Shown one piece after another: positions 54,734 to 57,399 of a stretch of 64,000 nt of DNA. Source of the DNA: Pteria penguin (lineage: Eukaryota > Mollusca > Bivalvia > Pterioida > Pteriidae); assembly GCA_035048485.1 (NCBI GenBank), contig CM068590.1:17686274-17750273 (forward strand). The letters run 5' to 3'. The notes under the pieces were generated by a model. It ran no database searches. It saw only the letters and a program-made list of their open reading frames with translations, and had not been told where the DNA came from. The number at the start of each line of letters is the position of its first letter. Within the stretch, counting starts at the first letter, position 1. Made by a program: the position numbers and the translations under genes.

Positions 54734-55325
54734 TGTATGTATGTAGTAATGTGGTATGATAACAACCCTCCTCCCCCCCCCCTTTCAGTATCTACATAGC
54801 CCAATATAGACAGTGACATCACACTGAATTCAAGAATGATGATGATGATGATAATGCAGAAAGTGGTGCTCTGCTGTGCAGATATCAAAACAAATATACT
54901 AATAGTAGATCTATTTAAAAACGCTGTGATTTATAAATAAAACAGAAAAAAATCATAAAGATGACATATTTTGCAATACCAATTAGGCAATCCCCTTTCC
55001 TGAACTTCAGTTTAACAGTAACACGATCAATATTGACTTGTTACACAGCGTTACATTTACTTTGTAACAGAATGTCGTCTGCAGCGACTCCATTCAGCAA
55101 AAGGTCTATGCATATCTACACTATTGAAGCTATTAATAACTTGAAAATAGATGATATATTACTTTGGTGGTGCGAGGAGTGGTAAATCGTAAAAACTAAA
55201 AATGTAAACAGAAACTGGAAAATACGTACCTGATTTTTCTCGAAATTTTCCCTTTCTATTTCAACGCTAGTTTTCCCTCTGTTGCCTACCACTCTGGATA
55301 AATGCTTGGTGGACATATTTGACAC
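13761..55325 (-). CDS. HIP1: HIP1/HIP1R (Sla2 family) endocytic clathrin- and actin-binding adaptor; whole gene, 32 coding exons
   Basis: Joining the 32 exons listed separately gives 3234 bases and a 1077-residue protein with no internal stop and consistent phase at every junction. Human HIP1 and HIP1R are of similar size (just over 1000 residues). Order of parts: ANTH domain (about 20-170, PtdIns-phosphate binding), helical linker to about 285, acidic linker with DLIDT (286-332), coiled coil (about 350-680, clathrin light chain and dimerisation region in the family), THATCH core (about 735-1015, F-actin binding), and latch helix (1016-1077). Family members link clathrin-coated pits to actin at the plasma membrane. 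The C-terminal GESEGWE resembles vertebrate HIP1 more than HIP1R, but a single invertebrate ancestor of both is likely. The gene spans 41.6 kb because its introns are packed with repeats. Confidence 0.93.
14192..14253 (-). CDS. HIP1: HIP1 exon 31: start of latch region
   Basis: Acceptor tatattag and donor GTCAGT. It encodes S + LMDFTKLSLMDTKRQEMQSQ, the conserved MDF...KRQEM..Q segment that joins the THATCH core to the final helix. Phase enters at 1 and leaves at 0. Confidence 0.9.
14480..14960. repeat. SINE fragment followed by a dispersed repeat with GGTCA motifs
   Basis: At 14500-14585 there is a diverged family 1 SINE piece (CATCAGTGTCATGTCTTACAG, then GATGAGACAGTACAA). From 14690 a second element follows: AAATAYGAAGGCCCTACRT occurs twice (about 14694 and 14820), each followed by TTACGGTTAAAAAGTTA. 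GGTCAAGGTCA and a GACAGACAG/GATGGA tail complete it. Similar boxes recur at 26.7 and 37.6 kb. Confidence 0.6.
15000..15495 (+). mobile_element. Diverged family 1 SINE
   Basis: Family boxes in order on the plus strand: CAGCAGGCTTGATACGAGG-like head, CATCAGTGTCATGCCTTTC, TGATGAGACAATAGAAACTT, GAGGCCCTCGTCATGTA, GAACTGCTTTGGGAGAGT. A partial copy of its 3' half lies just before it at 15000-15090. It lies in intron 31 of HIP1. Confidence 0.55.
15805..17872. mobile_element. AT-rich element of about 2.07 kb, probably a nonautonomous transposable element
   Basis: It begins with a small hairpin (GGGTCTTCCGATTCCATCGG then AAGACCC) and ends near AGAGAGGAAGACCCGCCC and a second hairpin (GTTGCCTCGGCAAC). 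Inside, a module with TTGTACAGGT, CTTGACA, AACGCCGATTA, GTAAC, AAGGCGCTAT and TTACGTAA is present twice (from about 16110 and 16385). A third, weaker copy with GGCCGATAA and TTACGTAATTTG starts near 17040. A TTA microsatellite lies at 15867-15888. No coding capacity is seen: the 148-codon-class frame at 17703 is low complexity. Its right edge lies about 5-10 bp from the HIP1 exon 30 donor. Confidence 0.6.
17884..18113 (-). CDS. HIP1: HIP1 exon 30: THATCH core, most conserved block
   Basis: Acceptor tttttag and donor GTATGT. It encodes 76 codons including DAADKVVKGEGKFEELIV and CSNEIAASTAQLVVASKVKA. The latter is nearly invariant among HIP1, HIP1R and Sla2 proteins and is part of the actin-binding I/LWEQ module. 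It ends AAIIEEK plus one base, consistent with exon 31. Confidence 0.95.
18310..18430 (-). mobile_element. Family 2 SINE relic
   Basis: It matches the copy at 31138-31324 in order: TTCAACAATTTTACAGTT, GACATGGAAGC, AATCAATCTCGCGATC, TGAGAATCGA, CTGCAAACCAAGCATTTAA. It is strongly diverged and short, within intron 29. Confidence 0.5.
18679..18779 (-). CDS. HIP1: HIP1 exon 29: THATCH core
   Basis: Acceptor tttttgcag and donor GTAAGT. It encodes GTASAKEFYKKNHRWTEGLL then SAAKAVGVGAKSL, closely matching the family block (KEFYAKNSRWTEGL.SA.KAVG). It leaves in phase 2. Confidence 0.95.
19075..19137 (-). CDS. HIP1: HIP1 exon 28: THATCH core
   Basis: Acceptor atgcttcag and donor GTAAG. It encodes MIKVLLERSRDLQKEIVGQG and R, matching the family pattern of a hydrophobic helix followed by DLQREIVESGRG. 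The exon is in phase 0 at both ends. Confidence 0.92.
19184..19489 (-). mobile_element. Family 1 SINE, near full length
   Basis: Reading the minus strand: a tRNA-like head (GCCGGTGTGGCCTAGTGGAT, B box AGGTTCGACTCC), then TCGGATGAGACAGTAAAAAC, GATCCCTCACCGCTTCAGG, CATCAGGCAGATGCCGTCAC, and a tail of CAATCAATCAG type with an extra AATCAATAAATC. It is one of the better-preserved copies and sits in intron 27. Confidence 0.85.
19626..19715 (-). CDS. HIP1: HIP1 exon 27: THATCH core
   Basis: Acceptor acttatag and donor GTCAGT. It encodes EMLQKTHEDKSGVELTVNQS then ILDSCTGLMQ, matching family EML.KSRA...GVKLEVNERIL..CT.LM. It is in phase 0 at both ends. Confidence 0.92.
20434..20612 (-). CDS. HIP1: HIP1 exon 26: THATCH core, ELGD..DKEMAATSAAIE block
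   Basis: Donor GTAGGT and a weak acceptor (aatgttgaag). It encodes 59 codons including GSVSDEVKKAVERVRHLMKL, AEDLVPKSVDIKDKEIGDMV and EDEMAQTTAAIEQAAQKIA. The last part is a clear match to the family's VDKEMAATSAAIE helix. The acceptor choice is fixed by phase with exon 25. Confidence 0.93.
20620..21890. other. Intron 25, no recognisable gene
   Basis: AT-rich intron. A short (GTT)n at about 21227-21240 and a GTAGG run at 21505-21520 are the only structures noted. Nothing coding is seen. Confidence 0.5.
21894..21959 (-). CDS. HIP1: HIP1 exon 25
   Basis: Acceptor tctatag and donor GTAACG. It encodes E + LSSACKDAGDSGLEVLSALE and K, matching the family (L.EACK..G...L..L..LE). This is the helix bridging the upstream helical bundle to the THATCH core. 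Phase 1 at both ends. Confidence 0.9.
22396..22503 (-). CDS. HIP1: HIP1 exon 24
   Basis: Acceptor cttgtag and donor GTAAGC. It encodes E + LEKLVGAITSCAHHFGDCVI then HGIATSHSAQIEAGE. It matches the family block L...T..AHL..D.I..GATTSH.AP. Phase 1 at both ends. Confidence 0.93.
23145..23231 (-). CDS. HIP1: HIP1 exon 23
   Basis: Acceptor ttatttcag and a weak donor (AAAG|GTTCTA). It encodes E + YLLMRAEPVLKSLETLETSQ then DVYMKDKK, matching the family's DYLVSRAQ...L.TLE..... segment. The weak donor is supported only by phase with exon 24 and by the protein match. Confidence 0.85.
23466..24388. repeat. Minisatellite of about 44-bp units that copies the end of HIP1 exon 22 and its 5' splice site
   Basis: About twenty units follow one another, each close to CCTGCAGTACATCTGACAGG, TATGTGTGTAGGGTTTTAG and TCTTA. 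On the minus strand this reads as the last 30-odd bases of exon 22 (coding NPTHIPVRCTAG) followed by GTAAGACTAAA. Most copies keep GTAAG. About five (near 23805, 24035, 24078, 24122 and 24166) have GGCTAG at that place, a GC instead of GT. Spacing varies (42-45 bp for the three nearest the exon). The array begins in a degraded unit at about 23466 and ends exactly at the functional exon. Confidence 0.92.
24389..24478 (-). CDS. HIP1: HIP1 exon 22, whose 3' end seeds a tandem array
   Basis: Acceptor tgtattgcag and donor GTAAGA. It encodes A + SAIKDGRSFIQDAIDQLENP then THIPVRCTA, matching the family's IQDA..QL..P segment after the coiled coil. Its last part and donor are duplicated about twenty times downstream. 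Using the donors of the first three repeat copies would add 44, 89 or 131 bases. All of these shift the frame, and the third also places a TAG (24258-24260) directly at that donor. Confidence 0.93.
24614..24776 (-). CDS. HIP1: HIP1 exon 21: coiled coil, distal part
   Basis: Acceptor tctttag and donor GTTAGA. It encodes NQLEQTNSEKSSMEEQLRSE, IQSLQTKLSELQSDKQRTED and RLNCDIDSLHKNLI. There are strong heptads with Leu/Ile at a and d. It leaves in phase 1. Confidence 0.92.
25244..25486 (-). CDS. HIP1: HIP1 exon 20: coiled coil, largest coding exon
   Basis: Acceptor ttcactag and donor GTCAGA. It encodes 81 codons beginning HLENRVKTLEEAKSSLMNQL and ending ESEMKHQHEIEELK, a continuous coiled coil without proline or glycine breaks apart from one QGE. 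It is in phase 0 at both ends. Confidence 0.92.
25588..26135. mobile_element. Two family 1 SINEs head to head (minus 25588-25860, plus 25861-26135)
   Basis: The left copy reads on the minus strand from a head near 25860 (GCAGATGTGGCTGAGTAGAT, TTCAACTCCTGCC) to a CAATCAATCAGTG tail. The right copy starts at once on the plus strand with AACCTGCTGGACTGG, continues GATGAGACAGTTAAAGCC, GATCCCTCATTTTT, CATCAGACAGATGCCGTCAC, and ends AATCAATAAACTAACAAA. Transcribed together these could fold into an imperfect hairpin within HIP1 intron 19. Confidence 0.78.
26690..26965. repeat. Dispersed repeat with AAACACTCATGCCCC head and GACAGACAGAC tail
   Basis: It runs from TGTTTGTGAAACACTCATGC through GGTCACTGTCAAGGTCAAA, CATGTCAAATATGAATTCTC, TATCCCTCATAGTTCAAAAG, TTATAGACAAGGTTAAAGTT, GACAGACAAACAAACAGACA and AATATGTCCCTGAT. 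The CATGCCAAATATGAA..AAAAGTTAT core is shared with 14690-14960, so this is a multi-copy family. Confidence 0.6.
26991..27023 (-). CDS. HIP1: HIP1 exon 19: 33-base microexon, possibly optional
   Basis: Acceptor ttgtgtag and donor GTAGGC enclose exactly 11 codons, VTGAEEVTVTQ. It is in phase 0 at both ends, so including or skipping it leaves the frame intact. I accept it because both splice sites are good and the phase fits, but there is no family match. The protein would be 1066 residues without it. Confidence 0.5.
27082..27172. repeat. Short tandem repeat of about 26 bp with donor-like motifs
   Basis: Three to four copies of ACACATGCCACACACATACT then TACCT. On the minus strand each unit reads GGCATGTGTAGGTAAGT, so contains a consensus-like 5' splice site (TAG|GTAAGT). 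It lies just upstream of the possible microexon in transcription order. Confidence 0.75.
27660..27940. repeat. Decayed duplicates of the end of HIP1 exon 18 with its splice donor
   Basis: From 27764 the plus strand reads ATACCTCATTATTTTTCTCT, then GTGTTTATGACCCTCTCTCA and CTAGTGTTTGTTC. The end of true exon 18 from 27941 reads ATACCTCCTTATTTTTCTCA, then GTGTTTTTGGCCCTCTCCTC and CTAGTTTGTTTGTG. A further short copy starts at 27869 (ATACCTCCATAATTTGAACT) and a weaker one at 27701. Indels break the frame, so these are not exons, but the GAG|GTATG-type donor is retained in the best copy. Confidence 0.7.
27945..28082 (-). CDS. HIP1: HIP1 exon 18: coiled coil
   Basis: Acceptor ttgtatag and donor GTATGT. 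It encodes 46 codons: ESHSQMERLENERKLTQESL, QQSADEVTNKLAEERAKNTE, LEKNKE. It is in phase 0 at both ends. Its 3' end and donor are the source of the decayed copies just downstream. Confidence 0.92.
28157..28237. repeat. (TA)n microsatellite, about 70-80 bp
   Basis: A long alternating TA tract bounded by ACATATG and TACGTATGTAA, in HIP1 intron 17. It is prone to cruciform formation and length change. Confidence 0.92.
29101..29169 (-). CDS. HIP1: HIP1 exon 17: coiled coil
   Basis: Acceptor atttttag and donor GTAATC. It encodes NADTSKKLEAEKRLVQEKDQ then AIK. The position after exon 16 corresponds to the family's LLRKNA(E/D).. region of the coiled coil. It is in phase 0 at both ends. Confidence 0.9.
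29225..29645 (-). mobile_element. Diverged family 1 SINE relic
   Basis: In reverse orientation a tRNA-like head is seen at 29575-29640 (GGATTCGAACCCCAGACC on the plus strand, then AACCACACAGGCTTTTAT). Tail-side remnants lie near 29255-29320 (GAAGCAACTGACC, AATGAGGGTTCC). The middle is interrupted by T-rich sequence. It lies in intron 16. Confidence 0.5.
30159..30247 (-). CDS. HIP1: HIP1 exon 16: coiled coil, KMKDIYGKLREEHVTLLRN block
   Basis: Acceptor gattatag and donor GTAAGT. It encodes K + HAKANEEKFKKMKDIYGKLR then EEHVTLLRN, clearly matching the family's conserved YNKLKEKHSELVHVHAELLRKN. That segment contains the clathrin light chain binding region in vertebrate HIP1 proteins. Phase runs from 1 to 0. 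Confidence 0.94.
30712..30790 (-). CDS. HIP1: HIP1 exon 15: coiled coil
   Basis: Acceptor ttgtaacag and donor GTAAGT. It encodes ENESTKKKLQAASVHAGAAA then KLAEAE. The alanine-rich helix lines up with the family's ER.KA.A.E stretch before the Y.KLKEK motif. It leaves in phase 1. Confidence 0.9.
31138..31324 (-). mobile_element. Family 2 SINE, near full length
   Basis: On the minus strand it reads GGCAGGCTTGGTGTAGTGGT then TAAGCGCTTGGCTTGCGG (tRNA-like head), B-box GGGTTCGATTC, then GTTGCGCCACTATG, AAGAGGTTGGTTACCTCCTG, GTCGCGATATAACTGAAATA, GCGACGTAAAACACCAACGA and a CCAAC-type tail. It is the reference copy for four other hits in the window, and lies in intron 14. Confidence 0.85.
31536..31628 (-). 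CDS. HIP1: HIP1 exon 14: coiled coil
   Basis: Acceptor gtttatag and donor GTATTC. It encodes DQRIINSQKEEIAKLEKILS then ELRLSADKALK, with regular heptads. It is in phase 0 at both ends. Confidence 0.9.
32299..32371 (-). CDS. HIP1: HIP1 exon 13: start of the coiled coil
   Basis: Acceptor ttttttccag and donor GTATTC. It encodes R + DLLIDRLQKEIQFLRSELER then IRNE, matching the family's D..I..L.REI..L..ELE.I. This marks the beginning of the long coiled coil. Phase runs from 2 to 0. Confidence 0.93.
32615..32670 (-). CDS. HIP1: HIP1 exon 12: linker with FDAAFG motif
   Basis: Acceptor tttttcag and donor GTTGGT. It encodes SKFDAAFGNGFGPPEIDE. The F(D).xFG...GPP pattern corresponds to the vertebrate LFDQTFGPPNG-type linker. 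It leaves in phase 2. Confidence 0.88.
32845..32965. repeat. Tandem repeat of about 30 bp
   Basis: About four copies of ATCTGTGGCATTTTGTATGT then GCAATTA, spaced about 30 bases apart, in HIP1 intron 11. No exon similarity is seen. Confidence 0.75.
33507..33647 (-). CDS. HIP1: HIP1 exon 11: acidic linker with possible clathrin/adaptor motif
   Basis: Acceptor cactacag and donor GTTAGT. It encodes EPPNFLIASDFNKHVKPVAV, VPTEPDPEPEIETPDTDSVG, DLIDTSE. The first part is the family's PPNFLRAS.L.EH..PVVVIP block. The acidic tail with DLIDT sits where vertebrate HIP1 has its clathrin and AP2 binding motifs. Phase 0 at both ends. Confidence 0.95.
33925..34225 (+). mobile_element. Diverged family 1 SINE
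   Basis: Boxes in plus orientation: AATTGTCAGTGTCCCGTCTG, TCCGATGAGACAATAAAATC, TGGGGACATGTGTCAC, AGACCCTTTGCTGTTTTGGG, CAAGCAGATACTGTCCC. The head is badly degraded. It lies in intron 10. Confidence 0.5.
34600..34675 (-). CDS. HIP1: HIP1 exon 10
   Basis: Acceptor gttttcag and donor GTAAGT. It encodes K + LKQFYLSSSNLQYFKNLVQV then PTLPD, a close match to the family's LK.FY.SSNLQYFKRLIQIP.LPE. Phase runs from 2 to 0. Confidence 0.95.
35055..35112 (-). CDS. HIP1: HIP1 exon 9
   Basis: Acceptor ttttgtag and donor GTAAGT. It encodes S + LPPDTLSGHRDRFVAAYR, matching the family's CLPADTLQGHRDRF motif almost exactly. Phase runs from 1 to 2. Confidence 0.96.
36059..36199 (-). CDS. HIP1: HIP1 exon 8
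   Basis: Acceptor gatttcag and donor GTAAGT. It encodes FGSLDMSRSNSMTNSGQCRL, APLILCIQDSCQLYDYIVKS, LFRLHS, matching SGQCRLAPLIQVI.DCS.LY.Y.VKLLFKLHS. The vertebrate cysteine positions are shifted slightly (QDSC versus QDCS). Phase 1 at both ends. Confidence 0.96.
36378..36525 (+). mobile_element. 5'-truncated family 1 SINE
   Basis: Only the 3' half is present: GGCATGACGTGTAAAAGATC, CCTCACTGCAGGGTGG, GCATCAGGCAGATGCCATCA, CTTGGTCAGTTGGCGTGACA, TAAAACAAGAATGAAAC. It lies in intron 7, with the truncation as expected for reverse-transcribed elements. Confidence 0.7.
36648..36709 (-). CDS. HIP1: HIP1 exon 7
   Basis: Acceptor ttcttccag and donor GTGAGT. It encodes Y + FEISVEMLDYMDEILELQHL, matching the family's FQLTVEMFDYMDCEL.L. 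Phase runs from 2 to 1. Confidence 0.95.
37480..38095. repeat. Repeat of about 150-bp units with GACCTTGACC motifs, about four copies
   Basis: Units contain ACAATAGGCGTCTTTGTCTT, GGCATGAGGAGTAAGTGTAC, AGTTTGACAGTCCTAGCCC, AATGGTTTGGTCTGTATCCT, GCCTACAAG and CAAGTAGTACTACRACCTTG, repeating from about 37625, 37795 and 37935 with a partial first unit. It ends in GACAGACAGACAATGCCGTA then CAATAATATGTCCCGTC, like the tails at 26.9 and 14.9 kb. It lies in intron 6. Confidence 0.75.
39150..39640. repeat. 25-bp (and 50-bp dimer) tandem repeat in intron 6
   Basis: ACCACAATGCATTGCCATAA plus AGTAT repeats about 18-20 times from 39170 with variation (ACTGCTGTAAAAT in alternate copies). The central copies form 50-bp dimers. 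No splice or coding motif is seen. Confidence 0.85.
40245..40432 (+). mobile_element. Family 2 SINE
   Basis: Plus-strand copy: GGGCAGGATTAGTGTAGTGG, TGAAGTGCTTGGCTTGCGG, GGTTTTGATTCCCAG, TTGCACCACTAAATTAAGAG, GTTGGTTACCTCCT, AGTGACATAAAACTCATCTC and a CAACCAACCAACC tail. About 80% like the 31.1 kb copy by eye. It lies in intron 6. Confidence 0.8.
40857..40933 (-). CDS. HIP1: HIP1 exon 6: end of ANTH domain
   Basis: Acceptor ttttccag and donor GTAAGT. It encodes NRDIPGNLSMSDEQFARICG then ADVNN. It matches HP.FP..L..(S/T)D..L.....DVNN. It leaves in phase 2 (TA + T = Tyr). Confidence 0.93.
41120..41305. repeat. Tandem repeat of about 51 bp, three to four copies
   Basis: The unit contains ACTAGAAATGTGTACTTTGA, AATGTTCCCTCACATTCAAT and GTACATTCT. 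Copies start near 41123, 41171 and 41221, with a partial fourth. It lies in intron 5. Confidence 0.75.
41860..42640. repeat. 52-bp minisatellite with 208-bp higher-order structure
   Basis: The 52-base unit is near GGTATCTATCTGGTACCCAG, TGTGATACTACAGGACCAAC, CTATACTCTGTT. Four successive variants (a TAACAATCTGGTATCTAGTA type, a CAAATGTTATACT type, a CAGTGGGATACT type and a CAGTGTGATACT type) form a block that starts at 42191 and again at 42399, exactly 208 bases later and almost identical. About 15 units in total. It lies in intron 5. Confidence 0.9.
42820..42900 (-). CDS. HIP1: HIP1 exon 5: ANTH domain
   Basis: Acceptor tttattacag and donor GTTTGT. It encodes GHLREGYGKLIYAYCRLLSQ then KLDFHRK. 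It matches WGHL.(D/E).YG.L...Y.KLL..K..FH.K. Phase 0 at both ends. Confidence 0.95.
43239..43295 (-). CDS. HIP1: HIP1 exon 4: ANTH domain
   Basis: Acceptor attttgcag and donor GTATGA. It encodes VLIDSIKYKSQLKDLGKLW, matching VL.D..RY...I.....LW. Phase 0 at both ends. Confidence 0.93.
44215..44818. repeat. Degenerate array copying the end of HIP1 exon 3 and its splice donor
   Basis: The exon 3 end reads on the plus strand ACTTACATCTGGATGTCCCT then CCCTCAGGAG. Related copies lie near 44257, 44390, 44441, 44473, 44552, 44613, 44632, 44711 and 44748. The copy at 44742-44770 retains a perfect donor in minus orientation (GAT|GTAAGT). Others have lost it (CTAAGT at 44704). Spacers such as GTGATATTCTRTACA and CTCATACTTA are shared too, so the unit includes intron sequence. 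It lies directly downstream of exon 3. Confidence 0.8.
44819..44961 (-). CDS. HIP1: HIP1 exon 3: ANTH domain core
   Basis: Acceptor ttgcaccag and donor GTAAGT. It encodes V + TILGTFTDHGAGLFWNITQK, LPVQGNPIVAWKFCHVVHKL, LREGHPD. This is the clearest ANTH signature (ILGT...GA..FW....LP......WKFCHV.HK.LR.GHP). Phase runs from 1 to 0. The 3' end is duplicated in the intron. Confidence 0.97.
45240..45900. repeat. Region rich in GGTCAAAGTCA motifs, degenerate repeat
   Basis: AAGTAGGTCAAATGTCAAGG, GTAGATCACATGTCAAAGTC, TCAAGGTCACTAAG and CAAGGTCAAAGTCACTATGT recur about every 100 bases with ATTTGAAA or TTTAAA between. It resembles the other GGTCA-rich dispersed repeats in the window. It lies in intron 2 and no coding sequence is seen. 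Confidence 0.5.
46516..46795 (-). mobile_element. Family 1 SINE, near full length
   Basis: Minus strand: GCCGGTGTGGTCCAGTGGAT, head GTGATCGAGAGGTTCCGGG, B box GGTTCGACTCC (as GGAGTCGAACCC), TCGGATGAGTCAGTAAAAAC, GATCCCTCACTGCTTCGGGT, GCATCAGGCAGATGCCGTC, CGTGAAATAATCGTGGAGTG and an ACAAAACAAACAAACA tail. Well preserved, in intron 2. Confidence 0.88.
46900..47900. other. Intron 2, low-complexity and AT-rich stretch
   Basis: Contains a degenerate (TTTAT)n tract at 47040-47115 and a C-run followed by (CA)n at 47837-47872. Open frames at 47120 and 47404 have no splice support and no recognisable similarity. Confidence 0.5.
47902..48142 (-). mobile_element. Family 1 SINE with internal deletion
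   Basis: Minus-strand copy: head GCCGGTGTAGCTAAGAAGAT and GCTCGTGACCGGAAGGCC, B box GGTTCGACTCC, body CGTGTCTCGGTAGGCATGGC, GCATCAAGCAGATGCCGTCA, tail AATCAGTCAATCAATCA. The GATGAGACAG box is missing. It lies in intron 2. Confidence 0.8.
48465..48840. mobile_element. Family 1-like SINE (plus) next to family 2 SINE (minus)
   Basis: 48465-48680 has a B box (GTGTTCGAACCCC) and a CAGACAGGTGCCGCCACCAT body on the plus strand. 48685-48838 is a family 2 copy on the minus strand: GATTGGCGTCGCTTCCAACA, CGCCATGGAATCAGGAGGTA, GTGGCGCAATCCGGGGATCG, CTTAATCACTACACCAAG. They are tail to tail. A further family 2 scrap is at 49878-49925 (TATCGCGATACAGGAGCAGG). Confidence 0.7.
48960..50990. other. Intron 2, no supported gene
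   Basis: The longest open frame in the window (49527-50060, 177 codons) lies here. Its last third overlaps a SINE scrap, it opens with a poly-C/poly-T tract and shows no domain, so I treat it as chance. (TTTA)n tracts lie at 50265-50340. Confidence 0.55.
50998..51222. mobile_element. MITE-like fold-back element, 225 bp
   Basis: The ends are inverted repeats of about 50 bases: left CAGGGTCGTTATTCACAAAG, AAACTTAAGTCTAAGTCTAA; right, in reverse complement, CAGGGACCTTATTCACAAAG, AAACTTAAGTCTAAGTCTAG. The centre is AT-rich with no coding capacity. It is typical of nonautonomous DNA transposons. The target duplication is not clear. It lies in intron 2. Confidence 0.82.
52083..52146 (-). CDS. HIP1: HIP1 exon 2: start of ANTH domain
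   Basis: Acceptor cattttcag and donor AGGG|GTATCC. It encodes NVAIGKAINNQETPVKEKHV then R, matching AISISKAINTQEAPVKEKHAR. The donor is weak. The next GTATG, 31 bases further on, would bring in a TAA, and only the upstream donor gives the right phase for exon 3. Confidence 0.92.
54374..54436. repeat. (GAT)n microsatellite
   Basis: A GATGAT tract with one GGTGGTGGTAAT interruption, in HIP1 intron 1. A shorter one is at 54836-54852. Confidence 0.9.
54663..54730. repeat. (TA)n microsatellite, about 68 bp
   Basis: An uninterrupted TA tract in HIP1 intron 1, followed by GAATGTATGTATGTAG. Confidence 0.92.
55230..55325 (-). CDS. HIP1: HIP1 exon 1: start codon and N-terminus
   Basis: ATG at 55323-55325, donor CAG|GTACG. 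It encodes MSNMSTKHLSRVVGNRGKTS then VEIERENFEKNQ. The end matches the family start SLEAEREQFDKTQ, which fixes this as the first exon of the ANTH domain. A second in-frame ATG (residue 4) could be used instead. Upstream sequence to 55515 is moderately CpG-rich and is the likely promoter. Confidence 0.93.
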
Positions 55326-56224
55326 ATTAATGTCGACTTACTCACTAAGGACACATGTTTGCAAACAACAAATGTTGTACGATACCCTACGTAAACACCT
55401 TCTATCTCTGGCGGAAGTGGCTTTTCATAGCGCCTCCAGTCAACATTGCACGACAAGGAAGGTAACTCTTACATTTCGAACTGTACGTCGTCCGCGAATC
55501 CAGAGTTTTTGTTGAGAGTGTGTCTTTTTTTTTTTTTTTTTTTTTTTAGTTTTTTGAGAGAGGTCAGTCTCAGCAAGGAGTAAATCTATCTATTTTAAAA
55601 CAAAATGTTCCAAGAACAGTCTCATTCTTCGAATCAATAATGGGGAAGTGGAAAGCCGGGTGGGGGTGCTCTATTCCTCAGTTCAACCATATGCACAGAA
55701 TAACTAGAATAACTGCATATGTATTATGATTACAAAAGAGATTTTGATATGAGTTTGTAAATCAACTGTAGGAAACTTATTTTGACAATGAATTATTTCA
55801 AATACTGGCTTAATTGTTCTTTCATTTATGTGCAAGATTAGTATTTAGGTAGATGGAAATTATCACTGCTTCATCGAGCTCTGAATATGTATTGTAAAGT
55901 TTATTATCAAAAATATACAATCATAATACGAATAATCTCATGCTGTCAATGCATTTCAGAACAAAATCGGCTAGCCTGAAGCAATACTGCTTCTCGTGAA
56001 AGATAACTCTTACAATTTTCAAAAATATCCGCTCGTTCAATCAAACTTTTTATGTAAATTTCTTTTATGTTGTGCACAGCGAAATGAAATGATTTTACAT
56101 TTTATTAAAAGTATAAACACTAAATTCATGTTAAAGTCATGAATATAAAATCAAACAATGATATGAAACAATTCTTTTACTAAATCGAAATACATAAAAG
56201 CAACATGTTAACAAATTTACCCCT

Positions 56225-56515
56225 TAGCGGTAGTATCGCCGAAGAGAACGGTATATAATCACACTGTATGCAAGTAACGTTCGGAGCGTGTGTCCTGGTG
56301 ACACGTCTGAACATCGATCGCTGTTCCATCGGCCGATCTGTCCAGTTTGGTGTCCCTCTTTAGCACACATTCTATATCTCGGAGCTCCCGCTGCCTCGTC
56401 GCACGGTTGAGCACCATTCTAAATTGGCCTCTCCGTGAGCGCCTAGGGTATAATAGTTTCGATCTGGCTTCTGAAATTGTCAAAATTCGAAGTTGGGTGT
56501 TACTCAACTATGGTT
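56225..56515 (-). other. CpG-rich block with an 82-codon open frame between the head-to-head genes
   Basis: This block is visibly richer in CG dinucleotides and GC than its surroundings. On the minus strand a good acceptor (gacaatttcag, near 56473) precedes an arginine-rich frame ending at TGA (56259). It contains SEARSKLLYPRRSRRGQF, and then VLNRATRQRELRDIEC a little later. I recognise no domain. Alternatives are a promoter-type unmethylated island, an upstream noncoding exon of HIP1, or a small lineage-specific gene. Confidence 0.3.
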
Positions 56516-57017
56516 TCTGACGCTCTATAACGGCACTACCACGTGGGTAGCCTGCCATTCTTTTGAAAAAAAAATGGGAGTTATTTCTTTCTTCTTGAAA
56601 AATGTTACTGAATGTTCGAACTTGTTCATCGTAATTTATACATTTATGAATAAAATTTCGTTATACAAAATTTTCAACAATGACCAATGTTACGTTTTTG
56701 GGATAAAAGAAGCCCAGCCGAGCGTGGAATTCCGACGATGAATTTTATAAAAGAACGTCCTTTTTGTACGGAAGGGGGGGTCGTTTGGGAAGGGGGAGGT
56801 GGTTTTTTTAAGTATTTATTTATTCATCTATCAATTTATTTATTTATTTTCCTCAAACATTTCGTAACATTGAATGAGTCGAAGAACCAAGTCACTGTGT
56901 ATAATCGACAAAATGAACTTTTCCAAAGTGCACCTTGACCTGTCAGAATAGATAACTTACCAAATGTCCTAGACTGGAACCTTATACACGTATTTGTCCT
57001 TCATCGTAGACACCAGC

Positions 57018-57093
57018 ATGGCGGCCCATAGTTTAGGTTTCTTTATCACACTGACATGTGTATTACTTACCAAAGCCATCAATATATCACCAG
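57018..57093 (+). CDS. Group III secreted phospholipase A2 gene, exon 1: signal peptide
   Basis: ATG at 57018 in the context CACCAGCATGG, then MAAHSLGFFITLTCVLLTKA and INISP. A hydrophobic core of about 12 residues ending in a small residue is a good secretion signal. The donor is CCAG|GTACAT in phase 1, fitting exon 2. No earlier in-frame ATG is needed. Confidence 0.82.
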
Positions 57094-57399
57094 GTACATA
57101 TTACATTGTTTTTCGAATATGTTAGATCAAGAACAAGAACAATTTAGTTGAGGAAAAGATCACTAGTTATCCTTACATATCCTTGTACTCGACAGCAAGT
57201 ATCGGTTGCGGAGTTGAAAGGGATGCAAATGTAAACGGTTACCGCCCCTCCCTTCTGCGACAGTCACCAAAACATATTTCTGAGAAATTTTGATCATAAT
57301 CCTGCTCTTCTGTCCTTTGTCATTGAAAAATGATTGAAAGTGACATTCAATCCGAACAGCATGAAATAATCAGCTTCAGTATAAATCATACAAATTACG

